Below, piece after piece: positions 1 to 5,114 of a stretch of 5,114 bases of DNA (positions are counted from its first letter, which is position 1; each line of letters begins with the position of its first letter). Both the position numbers and the translations under genes were made by a program. The notes beneath the pieces are model-generated. The model was not told where the DNA came from and made no database searches. It was given only the letters and a program-made list of their open reading frames with translations. The stretch spans positions 1 to 5,114 of the forward strand of contig PWVY01000232.1 of NCBI GenBank assembly GCA_003561665.1, read 5' to 3'. Source of the DNA: Thermoplasmata archaeon. GTDB taxonomy: Archaea; Thermoplasmatota; SW-10-69-26.

Positions 1-2
1 GC

Positions 3-329
3 GCGGCCGTGGACACCGGCCTCGTCCAAGAAGCCGCAGCCGTTGGGCTCCCGCACGAGGTCAAAGGCCAAAGCGTGCACGTCTTCTGCATCCCCAACGA
101 CGTGCAAGACGAGGATGAGGCCCGCTCACGCATCGCGCAGAACATCGTCGACCGCTTGGGCAAGCCCTTCAAGCCCGGCGGCATCCACTTCGTCGCGGAT
201 CTCCCACGCACGAAAACCGCGAAGATCCTGCGACGGGCCATCGAAGCCAAAGCCCAAGGGAAAGACACCGGGGACCTCTCCAGCCTTGACAACCCCGATG
301 CTTTGGACGCGATCGAGAACGTGACGTAA
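3..329 (+). CDS. AMP-forming acyl-CoA synthetase (acetyl/propionyl-CoA synthetase-like), C-terminal fragment
   Basis: This is the 3' end of an adenylate-forming acid:CoA ligase, which would make acyl-CoA from a carboxylic acid, ATP and CoA in the cytoplasm. The reading frame is open from the left edge, so the gene starts outside the window; the GTG at position 9 is an internal Val. The visible part is the mobile C-terminal domain: an opening segment EAAAVGLPHEVKGQ typical of this domain, then LPRTKTAKILRR, whose second Lys (codon 222-224) aligns with the catalytic, acetylation-controlled Lys of acetyl-CoA synthetases (usual motif PRTRSGKIMRR). The tail GDLSSLDNPDALDAIE matches the family's C-terminal end. 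Ala replaces the usual Gly just before that Lys. The acyl substrate cannot be told, because the binding pocket lies in the missing N-terminal part. The stop is TAA, and no T-tract follows it. Confidence 0.9.
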   Translation, partial: AAVDTGLVQEAAAVGLPHEVKGQSVHVFCIPNDVQDEDEARSRIAQNIVDRLGKPFKPGGIHFVADLPRTKTAKILRRAIEAKAQGKDTGDLSSLDNPDALDAIENVT

Positions 330-349
330 CCCCCCCATGACGTCCATTC

Positions 350-370
350 GAAGGGGCAAGCGTTCCCTTC
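350..370. repeat. Small hairpin downstream of the synthetase gene
   Basis: GAAGGG (350-355) and CCCTTC (365-370) form a perfect 6-bp stem around a 9-nt loop, 20 nt after the TAA stop of the synthetase gene. It is not followed by a T-tract, so it is not a convincing archaeal terminator. It could stabilise the 3' end of the message or be chance in GC-rich DNA. Confidence 0.3.
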
Positions 371-377
371 CTCGAAG

Positions 378-387
378 CCCTTAAGGG
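378..387 (+). promoter_or_regulatory. TATA-like palindrome, candidate promoter of the DUF5828-like gene
   Basis: CCCTTAAGGG is a perfect 10-bp palindrome and the only AT-containing core in this 85-bp gap. Its centre lies about 32 nt upstream of the ATG at 415. With archaeal spacing of about 26 nt between TATA centre and transcription start, the message would begin near position 409, leaving a leader of only a few nucleotides. No Shine-Dalgarno sequence precedes the ATG, which fits. The match to a TATA consensus is partial. Confidence 0.4.
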
Positions 388-414
388 GAAGGCGCAACAA
401 GGGTCACACCACGG

Positions 415-1011
415 ATGAACGTGCGCGTTTCTGGGTTCCGTCGGGAGGGGTCGTGGTCCGACATCGTCGAGCACGCCCACCAGATCTCAAGGGCGCTGAT
501 CCGTGCAAGGGTCCACGAGGGACCGTACGAGGGGGCGCTTGAGGAGTACGATCGCTGGCGGCCCCGGAAGGGAGAGGTGGTCGATGAGCTTGAGGATCGA
601 ACCATCGAACAGGCGAGCATCACGAAGGGAGAAGGGGAGGAGAACGGTGTGGGCGTGCGAGAGGACCTTGCCGATGCCGGGCGAAAGCTGGGAGGCGCTG
701 CAGGGCAGGCTAAAGAGAAAGACGCCTCGGAGGCCCTTCGCAAGTTGGGCGCATCGGCCAAGCATGCCTCGCGTGCTGCGGACACCGCAAGCCGTCGAGC
801 GATGCGAAGCCTCGAGGAGGGCTTGTACCGTCACGTCATGACGCGCATCTCCCCGTACTATTTCGACAACGCCCTCGTCAGCGCGAACCTGGAGCAGTTG
901 GGAAGCGACCGGTTCATGCTGGAGGTCAACGTGAAGGAGGATGACCTGAAGGACGCCGTCACCAAGGATCTCCAAGCCGAACACGCTGGCGAGGACACCG
1001 TCGACGCGTGA
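415..1011 (+). CDS. DUF5828-like family protein, function unknown
   Basis: This is a 198-residue soluble protein with no signal peptide or membrane segment, so probably cytoplasmic. From memory it resembles haloarchaeal DUF5828 proteins: an N-terminal SGFRREGSWSDIVEHA segment, a middle part with EQASITKGEGEENGVG, then a long, Ala- and charge-rich helical stretch (about residues 85-140), and a C-terminal part with MTRISPYYFDNALVSANLEQ followed by a beta-like FMLEVNVKEDDL segment. No catalytic or metal-binding motif is evident, and it has no cysteine. ATG at 415 is the first start in the frame after the upstream gene, and the SGF segment typical of the family follows directly. It is G-rich (GAG, AAG, GGG, some AGG), unlike the C-ending codons of the synthetase gene. 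It ends 3 nt before the end of the convergent hydrolase gene. I assign no function. Confidence 0.8.
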   Translation: MNVRVSGFRREGSWSDIVEHAHQISRALIRARVHEGPYEGALEEYDRWRPRKGEVVDELEDRTIEQASITKGEGEENGVGVREDLADAGRKLGGAAGQAKEKDASEALRKLGASAKHASRAADTASRRAMRSLEEGLYRHVMTRISPYYFDNALVSANLEQLGSDRFMLEVNVKEDDLKDAVTKDLQAEHAGEDTVDA

Positions 1012-1014
1012 CGG

Positions 1015-2700
1015 TTACGAGGCGCCGTGGGTGAGCGGGGAGAGGGGCCATTCGAGTTGCGCGGGGCGCTCACCGTCGAGGAGGACCGTGACCTGGCCAG
1101 GGTCGTAATCCGGGACCGTGTTCCCATCATCGGTGCTTGCCAGGGTTAACCGGATCGTATCCCCTTCGTGCAGGATATCCTCTTGGGGGAACATGTCGAT
1201 GGTCACAGGCGTGGGTTGCCCAGGCACAACGCGTTGGGGTTGATCGAGGCCTTCACGGTAGGTGGGGTTAAGATACCCGTGGTTGACCTGTTCGAAATCG
1301 TCACCTGATCCGACTTCGAGGATCGCGACGAGGTGCACGTGTTCTTCCTCCGTCACGATGGTGAGGTTCAGGAAAGGCGTCCCGCTCGTGTGCATGGGGG
1401 CTTCGAGGGGGGCGGTTTCGAGGACGATGTCCGTGTTCTCCCCTACGGCGAGGTCCTCTTGTCCTGCGGGGGGTGCATACCAGCTGATCGTGCCGTGTGG
1501 TTCTTCGTCCTCCGTGAGGGCGTCCTCGGTGAGGTTCAGCGTCCATGTGGGCGCATCCTGGGGTGGCCAGGCGTCCTCGTACACATGCCAGGAACCGTCC
1601 GTATCTTCCACGTAGGCGAGATTCTCGTCGAACCATCCGGTGTGCACGCCGTTGAGCGTTTCATCGAAGAAGGCCACCGCGAACTCCCACCAGTCCCCGT
1701 AGGCATTCTCAGCATCCCCGGGGTACGAGTGCCCCATCTGGGGTGCCACGAGCGTCTTGCTCGTCTCAAGCGCGTTGAAGTAGGGGTCGATGTGGTCGGG
1801 CTTCACGTTCCAATCCTGCAACCCTTGAGCCATGAGGACCGGCACCTCGACGCGGTCCACGCGAGGGTTGAGGTCTCGATCGGCCCACCAGGCATCGTAC
1901 GTGCCGCTTGTGTCGAAGCCCTTGAGCGTCTGGTAAGCCTGGTCGCATTGGGTGGCTTGGTATGCCTGCTTGGTCAACCAGTTCTCGTAGTGCGGGTTCG
2001 AGCTGGGCGCCGCGTGGAAGGCGTTGTAAGCCACGTTCGTGAGCAGGTTCCCGAAGTTGGGAACACCGTTCTTGTGATGGTAGTCGTAGAAGCTCGTGCT
2101 CGCCACGACGGGGATCACGCCGCCAAGGTGGTCGTTGTTCGCGATGGCCGCGATGTGCGCCATCGAGCCCGGGTAGCTTGCGCCGATGAAGCCGACCTTA
2201 CCGTTCGACCATTCCTGCGTGCCCAGCCATTCGGTGAGCTCGTAGGCATCCTGGATGTCGATGCTTCCCCGAAGGTCCAAGCATCCGCCCGAGTCGCTGG
2301 TTCCTCGAGCGTCCACGTACGCGAACGCGAACCCTCGTTCGACGAACTCACTGGCGAACCCGGCCATCAGGGGGTTCACCTGGGGCTCGATGAACATGGG
2401 CTCCCCCGGAGCGTTGTACGGCGTGAACTCAACGACGACGGGCACCTCGTCCACATCTGCCGGTTTGACCACGCGCACGTGCAGGTCCACATCCTCCACG
2501 CTCACGGGGATCAGCTCGCTGAAATCCTCCACCTCGATGTTGGGCTCAGGCTCCGGCGGGGCATACTCGCTTCGCTCACTCTCCTCAAGGCTCTCACCGT
2601 TCACATCGGCGGGATCGATCTCCTCGTCGGACCCGATGCACCCGGCCAATGCGATCGAGCATGCAAGCACCAACACCAACGCAGAATGGAAACGCGCCAT
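1015..2700 (-). CDS. Lipid-anchored X-Pro dipeptidyl-peptidase family (S15/CocE) serine hydrolase
   Basis: This is a 561-residue exported alpha/beta hydrolase. Residues 1-20 form a hydrophobic signal peptide ending in lipobox ALAG-C21, so the mature protein should be lipid-anchored outside the membrane. An acidic, Pro-rich linker (about 22-60) leads to the catalytic domain (about 65-380): oxyanion Tyr95 in EFTPYN, the DARGTSDSGG segment (130-139), nucleophile Ser175 in GASYPG, acid Asp296 in GLQDWNVKPDH and base His324 in QMGHSYP. The Asp motif is closer to bacterial PepX than to cocaine esterase. The C-terminal part (about 385-561), with GYLNPTYREG and EGDTIRL, is the family's non-catalytic beta-sandwich. 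Mature Cys besides C21 are C140 and C252, a likely disulfide. By hand count it has about 96 Asp/Glu against 19 Lys/Arg. The frame stays open for 99 codons upstream; ATG at 2700 is chosen because the signal peptide starts there. Cleavage of X-Pro peptides is inferred; an esterase or acylase is possible. Confidence 0.92.
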   Translation of the reverse strand: MARFHSALVLVLACSIALAGCIGSDEEIDPADVNGESLEESERSEYAPPEPEPNIEVEDFSELIPVSVEDVDLHVRVVKPADVDEVPVVVEFTPYNAPGEPMFIEPQVNPLMAGFASEFVERGFAFAYVDARGTSDSGGCLDLRGSIDIQDAYELTEWLGTQEWSNGKVGFIGASYPGSMAHIAAIANNDHLGGVIPVVASTSFYDYHHKNGVPNFGNLLTNVAYNAFHAAPSSNPHYENWLTKQAYQATQCDQAYQTLKGFDTSGTYDAWWADRDLNPRVDRVEVPVLMAQGLQDWNVKPDHIDPYFNALETSKTLVAPQMGHSYPGDAENAYGDWWEFAVAFFDETLNGVHTGWFDENLAYVEDTDGSWHVYEDAWPPQDAPTWTLNLTEDALTEDEEPHGTISWYAPPAGQEDLAVGENTDIVLETAPLEAPMHTSGTPFLNLTIVTEEEHVHLVAILEVGSGDDFEQVNHGYLNPTYREGLDQPQRVVPGQPTPVTIDMFPQEDILHEGDTIRLTLASTDDGNTVPDYDPGQVTVLLDGERPAQLEWPLSPLTHGAS

Positions 2701-2723
2701 CACCACGAAGTCAACGAAGGGGG

Positions 2724-2735
2724 TTTTCAACGTTA
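2724..2735 (-). promoter_or_regulatory. Candidate TATA-like element for the left hydrolase gene
   Basis: Read on the minus strand, this AT-rich stretch is TAACGTTGAAAA. Its GAAAA part lies about 26 nt upstream of the ATG at 2700, the spacing expected for a leaderless archaeal transcript. No Shine-Dalgarno sequence at proper spacing precedes the ATG. It is a poor match to a TATA consensus but the only AT-rich candidate in place. Confidence 0.3.
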
Positions 2736-2794
2736 TGGAGCAACGGTTGAGGGCCCCATCCAACTGTGACCGACCAAGGGGTCCCCCAGAACGC

Positions 2795-2800
2795 TTTAAT
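2795..2800 (+). promoter_or_regulatory. TATA box, promoter of the right hydrolase gene
   Basis: TTTAAT, preceded by the purine-rich AGAACG that could act as a BRE, stands out in GC-rich sequence. Its centre is about 27 nt upstream of the ATG at 2825, so transcription should begin at or within a base or two of the start codon. This supports both a leaderless message and the choice of that ATG over the longer open frame. Confidence 0.6.
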
Positions 2801-2824
2801 GCCTCCTGGTTGGCTTCGGCATCG

Positions 2825-4807
2825 ATGCGTCGCTTGCTGCTTGGGATCCTGTGCGCGCTCGCGCTAACCGCCGGGTGCTTGGGCCTGCTCGACGAGGACG
2901 TCGAACCCGCCCAACTCGACGAAGAAATCAACGAAACAACCCCCATAACGCTTGTCGAAGAACGCCACCAACTCAACTTCACGACCGACGAGGACACCTA
3001 CAGCAGCGTCCTCGAACCCGGCGCATTCGCATACACCTTACCCGGCGCCAACATCGACGTCATGGTCGATCTGCCCCCCACCGAAGGCACCGGCGCGGCC
3101 ACCGACCGCGCCAACATGAACATGGGCCTGTTCATGCCCGAGATCCCCGAATGCGATTACGAGATCCCCGACACTATCACCGTCGACGGTCCCCACGAGA
3201 TCATCGGCAACGACGAACTCCCCGAGGCGTGCCAGGTCCCCGTCATCGCAACCATCGGACCCTACTTCTCCCCCACCGCGAACACCACGTTCACCGAGCA
3301 AAACCTCGCCATGGAAGGCGACAACCCCGCCACCTGGCCAGCCAACCGCCTGGGCGGGTTCCTCATCGAGAACTTCGTCCCCCACGGGTACGCCGTCGCC
3401 CAAATCAGCGTCTTCGGCACCGGCGACAGCGGCCACTGCATGGACCTGATGGGCCCCAGCGAACAAGCCGGCATCGACGCAGCCCTCACTTGGCTAGGCG
3501 AGCAACCGTTCACCAACGAAGAGATCGCCATCACCGGCCGAAGCTACGACGGCACCACGCCATGGCAAGCCGCCGCCATGGGCAACGACTACGTCGCCAC
3601 CATCCTCCCCATCGTTGGCCTCACCGGGCTCCACGATTTGATGTGGGTCAACGGGACCAGCGAGATGCGCGGCGGCACCGGCCTGCTCGCCGGCCTCTAC
3701 TACAGCTTCGGCATCGACATCGCACCCGACGATGTCGACCAAGTCCTTTGCCCCGGCTCCGCGCAAAGCATCCCCCAAAGTTGGGCAGCCTACGTGACCG
3801 GCGACCAGGTCGCGCCCGAGGTTAACGACTACTGGACGATCCGCAGCGGGTTCCTCGACCGCGCCGTCGAGAACTGGAACGGGAGCGTCTACTACATCCA
3901 CGGCATGCAGGACTGGAACGTCAACCCGCACATGGCCCACCCCGCCTACTCGATCCTCGACGACCACGGGTTCGAGACGAAGGGCCTTTTCCCCCAGATG
4001 GCCCACAACTACCCCGATCGCCTCTGGGAGCACGAGCAGTGCGACTTCAACGAGGAGCGCTGCGCTGCGCCCACGAGCGTGCGCCACGACTGGGCCCAGG
4101 ACCTTCTGGAATGGTTCGACCACTACCTCAAGGGCATCGGCGAGAAACCCCAGCAACACGTCGAGATCCAGGACGACGAAGGGTTCTGGCGCGTCGAGGA
4201 AACCTACCCGCCCCAAGACATCGAACCGCTCCCCATGACGCTCGACGAGGGCGACCACGACGCCATGGAACCCACCCTGCTCGCAGGGGGCGAGCTTCTA
4301 GGCGTCGGAGCCCAAGAGCGGATCGACATCACGTTCGCCGACGTCAACGACGGCAACCACACGCGCGTGGCCGGCATGCCCACCCTCCACGTCGACGTCA
4401 CCCCCACAGGGCCCGGCGGGCAACTGTTCGCAGAGCTCCGGGACGCCACGCGCGACGAGCACCTCGGCCACGCCGTCATGGACCTTCGCTACCACGAAGG
4501 CGGCGACGAGATGCAGACCATCGTGCCAGGGGAACGCATCACCGCCAAGATGCAGTTCTTCCCCCTCGACGTGGTCCTCCCCGCCGGGCACGAGCTCGAG
4601 CTTCGCCTAAGCGTTACCGGCGAGGACTACATGCCGCCAGCCATCAACAACCCCGTCGAGGTGCACCTCGACGACGAGAGCGTTCTCACGCTGCCCACGA
4701 TCGAACGCACCCCCAACGCGTTCTTCGTACCCCCCGGGCACGAGAACGTGCTCGGAGACGGCGTCCCTCCGGACGCAGACGGTGACCCGGACACCGCGTT
4801 CGAGTAG
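2825..4807 (+). CDS. Larger lipid-anchored X-Pro dipeptidyl-peptidase family (S15/CocE) serine hydrolase
   Basis: This is a 660-residue exported alpha/beta hydrolase, paralogous to the neighbour on the other strand. Residues 1-17 are a signal peptide ending in LTAG-C18 (lipobox), followed by an acidic linker. Catalytic elements are oxyanion Tyr147 (IGPYFSP), the TGDSGHCMDLMG segment (199-210), nucleophile Ser240 (GRSYDG), Asp363 (GMQDWNV) and His394 (QMAHNYP). The beta-sandwich domain spans about 480-630 (DLRYHEGGDE, PAGHELELRLS). Compared with its paralogue it has an insertion before the oxyanion Tyr, bracketed by C110 and C136, and one after the catalytic His containing C406 and C413; C205 and C309 match the paralogue's pair. 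Six N-X-S/T sequons (N36, N51, N153, N276, N352, N511) allow surface glycosylation. The Asp-rich tail DADGDPD (650-656) might bind calcium. Asp/Glu outnumber Lys/Arg about 112 to 23 in the mature part. The frame is open for 190 codons upstream, but the signal peptide and TATA box fix ATG 2825. Peptidase activity is inferred from family only. Confidence 0.92.
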   Translation: MRRLLLGILCALALTAGCLGLLDEDVEPAQLDEEINETTPITLVEERHQLNFTTDEDTYSSVLEPGAFAYTLPGANIDVMVDLPPTEGTGAATDRANMNMGLFMPEIPECDYEIPDTITVDGPHEIIGNDELPEACQVPVIATIGPYFSPTANTTFTEQNLAMEGDNPATWPANRLGGFLIENFVPHGYAVAQISVFGTGDSGHCMDLMGPSEQAGIDAALTWLGEQPFTNEEIAITGRSYDGTTPWQAAAMGNDYVATILPIVGLTGLHDLMWVNGTSEMRGGTGLLAGLYYSFGIDIAPDDVDQVLCPGSAQSIPQSWAAYVTGDQVAPEVNDYWTIRSGFLDRAVENWNGSVYYIHGMQDWNVNPHMAHPAYSILDDHGFETKGLFPQMAHNYPDRLWEHEQCDFNEERCAAPTSVRHDWAQDLLEWFDHYLKGIGEKPQQHVEIQDDEGFWRVEETYPPQDIEPLPMTLDEGDHDAMEPTLLAGGELLGVGAQERIDITFADVNDGNHTRVAGMPTLHVDVTPTGPGGQLFAELRDATRDEHLGHAVMDLRYHEGGDEMQTIVPGERITAKMQFFPLDVVLPAGHELELRLSVTGEDYMPPAINNPVEVHLDDESVLTLPTIERTPNAFFVPPGHENVLGDGVPPDADGDPDTAFE

Positions 4808-4910
4808 GGAAACGACCCAACGGGCATCGCGCGCCTTCGCCGTCCCCACGTACAGCCCGTCGCTTCGAGCCGACCTCAGGTATTCATACGAACACGCCCT
4901 TGCTCCCACC
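4808..4910. other. Intergenic gap between hydrolase and SRPBCC genes
   Basis: The gap contains no T-tract or obvious terminator hairpin after the TAG stop. The only element I can support is the TATA-like sequence at 4881-4888. The frame of the next gene is open throughout the gap but has no in-frame ATG, GTG or TTG before 4911. Confidence 0.5.
4881..4888 (+). promoter_or_regulatory. TATA-like box for the SRPBCC gene
   Basis: TATTCATA is an isolated AT-rich octamer whose centre lies 26-27 nt upstream of the GTG at 4911. This is the spacing of a leaderless archaeal promoter and suggests that this gene is transcribed separately from the hydrolase gene. Confidence 0.5.
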
Positions 4911-5114
4911 GTGGTTGACACCGTACACGTCCGGTACGAACGCGACTTGGGCCTCCCCGTCGACGAGGCATTCACCTGGCTGACCGACTACCAGGACGAC
5001 GACCATGAAAGAGCAGGCGCCATCATCCAAGGCCGCCGCGTCATCGAAAAAACCGACGAACGCATCGTCCTCGAAGGAAAACTCGAGACCCTTGGACGCC
5101 GCATGGACGGGACC
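4911..5114 (+). CDS. SRPBCC (START-like) domain protein, N-terminal fragment
   Basis: Sixty-eight codons are visible, running off the right edge. The protein begins with GTG and reads MVDTVHVRYERDLGLPVDEA, then FTWLTDYQDDDHERAG. This is the usual opening of SRPBCC/polyketide-cyclase-like proteins: a first beta strand (VHVRYERDL), a short helix where the protein 'handles' its edge (PVDEAFTWLTDY), then strands (RRVIEKTDERIVLEGKLETLG) that form the curved sheet of a hydrophobic ligand pocket. Such proteins are small, cytoplasmic, and bind or act on lipids or other hydrophobic molecules; the ligand cannot be named. GTG 4911 is the only start codon in this frame after the preceding gene, and a TATA-like box sits 26 nt upstream. 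Codons end mostly in C, as in the neighbouring hydrolase and the synthetase. Confidence 0.75.
   Translation, partial: MVDTVHVRYERDLGLPVDEAFTWLTDYQDDDHERAGAIIQGRRVIEKTDERIVLEGKLETLGRRMDGT

Larger units (their letters stand above)
2701..2824. promoter_or_regulatory. Divergent promoter region between the two hydrolase genes
   Basis: This 124-bp gap holds both promoters of the head-to-head hydrolase genes, so any regulator bound here could control both. Visible motifs are CAACG repeated at 2712, 2728 and 2741, with the last forming CAAC-G-GTTG (2741-2749), a GGGCCC palindrome at 2751, and GGGG-T-CCCC (2778-2786) just upstream of the right-hand TATA-like box. None is a known operator to me. The short symmetric elements may be chance in GC-rich DNA. 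Confidence 0.5.

Noticed and set aside
9..11. GTG as start of a short complete gene
   Set aside because: The frame stays open to the left edge and the sequence around it matches the interior of an acyl-CoA synthetase C-terminal domain.
1333..2769. 478-codon open frame on the + strand opposite the smaller hydrolase
   Set aside because: It mirrors the hydrolase codons in a GC-rich gene, has no recognisable domain or promoter, and reads as a Val/Arg/His-rich shadow.
2255..2824. 190-codon upstream extension of the larger hydrolase
   Set aside because: It would overlap the opposite gene and bury a clear signal peptide with lipobox; a TATA box sits 27 nt before ATG 2825.
2701..2997. 99-codon upstream extension of the smaller hydrolase
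   Set aside because: It would place a Ser-rich, low-complexity stretch ahead of an intact lipoprotein signal peptide and cross the neighbour's promoter and start.
2851..3825. 324-codon Arg/His-rich open frame on the + strand
   Set aside because: It is an out-of-frame reading of the hydrolase gene, with a composition of Arg, His and Pro not seen in real proteins of this type.
3494..4258. 254-codon open frame on the - strand within the larger hydrolase
   Set aside because: Its Val/Asp/Gly/Leu-rich content is what the reverse complement of C-ending codons gives; no motif or start signal is seen.
4607..4975. Minus-strand open frame covering the 103-bp gap and the SRPBCC start
   Set aside because: It conflicts with two well-supported + strand genes and a promoter, and shows no domain.
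1..5114. CRISPR arrays, tRNA or rRNA genes, insertion sequences, toxin-antitoxin or defence genes
   Set aside because: No spaced direct repeats, cloverleaf-like sequence, transposase motifs or terminal repeats, or small paired genes were seen on reading both strands.

Overview
The window looks like chromosomal DNA from a euryarchaeon. Four things point that way. Two exported proteins carry short signal peptides ending in archaeal-type lipoboxes. None of the four visible start codons has a Shine-Dalgarno sequence. TATA-like elements lie about 26-33 nt upstream of the starts, as expected for leaderless transcripts. One gene resembles a protein family I know mainly from haloarchaea. The DNA is GC-rich, and in several genes third codon positions are mostly C or G. 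The two exported enzymes are extremely acidic, while the cytoplasmic proteins are much closer to charge balance. This fits a saline or marine lineage (for example Thermoplasmatota/Poseidoniia or a relative of haloarchaea) better than a classic extreme halophile, but the exact taxon cannot be fixed from this window.

Layout, left to right: (1) the 3' end of an AMP-forming acyl-CoA synthetase on the + strand (3-329); (2) a short intergenic stretch with a hairpin and a TATA-like palindrome; (3) a 198-residue, mostly helical cytoplasmic protein resembling the haloarchaeal DUF5828 family (415-1011, +); (4) a lipoprotein of the X-Pro dipeptidyl-peptidase (S15/CocE) family on the - strand (1015-2700), meeting gene 3 tail to tail with a 3-nt gap; (5) a 124-bp divergent promoter region; (6) a second, larger S15/CocE-family lipoprotein on the + strand (2825-4807); (7) a 103-bp gap with a TATA-like element; (8) the first 68 codons of a probable SRPBCC (START-like) domain protein (4911 to the window end, +).

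The functional core is the divergent pair of lipid-anchored serine hydrolases. Both keep the Ser-Asp-His triad, the oxyanion Tyr and a C-terminal beta-sandwich domain. They differ by insertions, each bracketed by extra cysteines in the larger enzyme. The simplest reading is two diverged paralogues acting at the outer cell surface on peptides (perhaps proline-containing) or esters taken from the environment. No mobile element, CRISPR array, RNA gene or clear defence system is visible. The most useful leads are the paralogue pair with its paired cysteines, the codon-use mosaic inside the larger hydrolase, and the leaderless promoter architecture.
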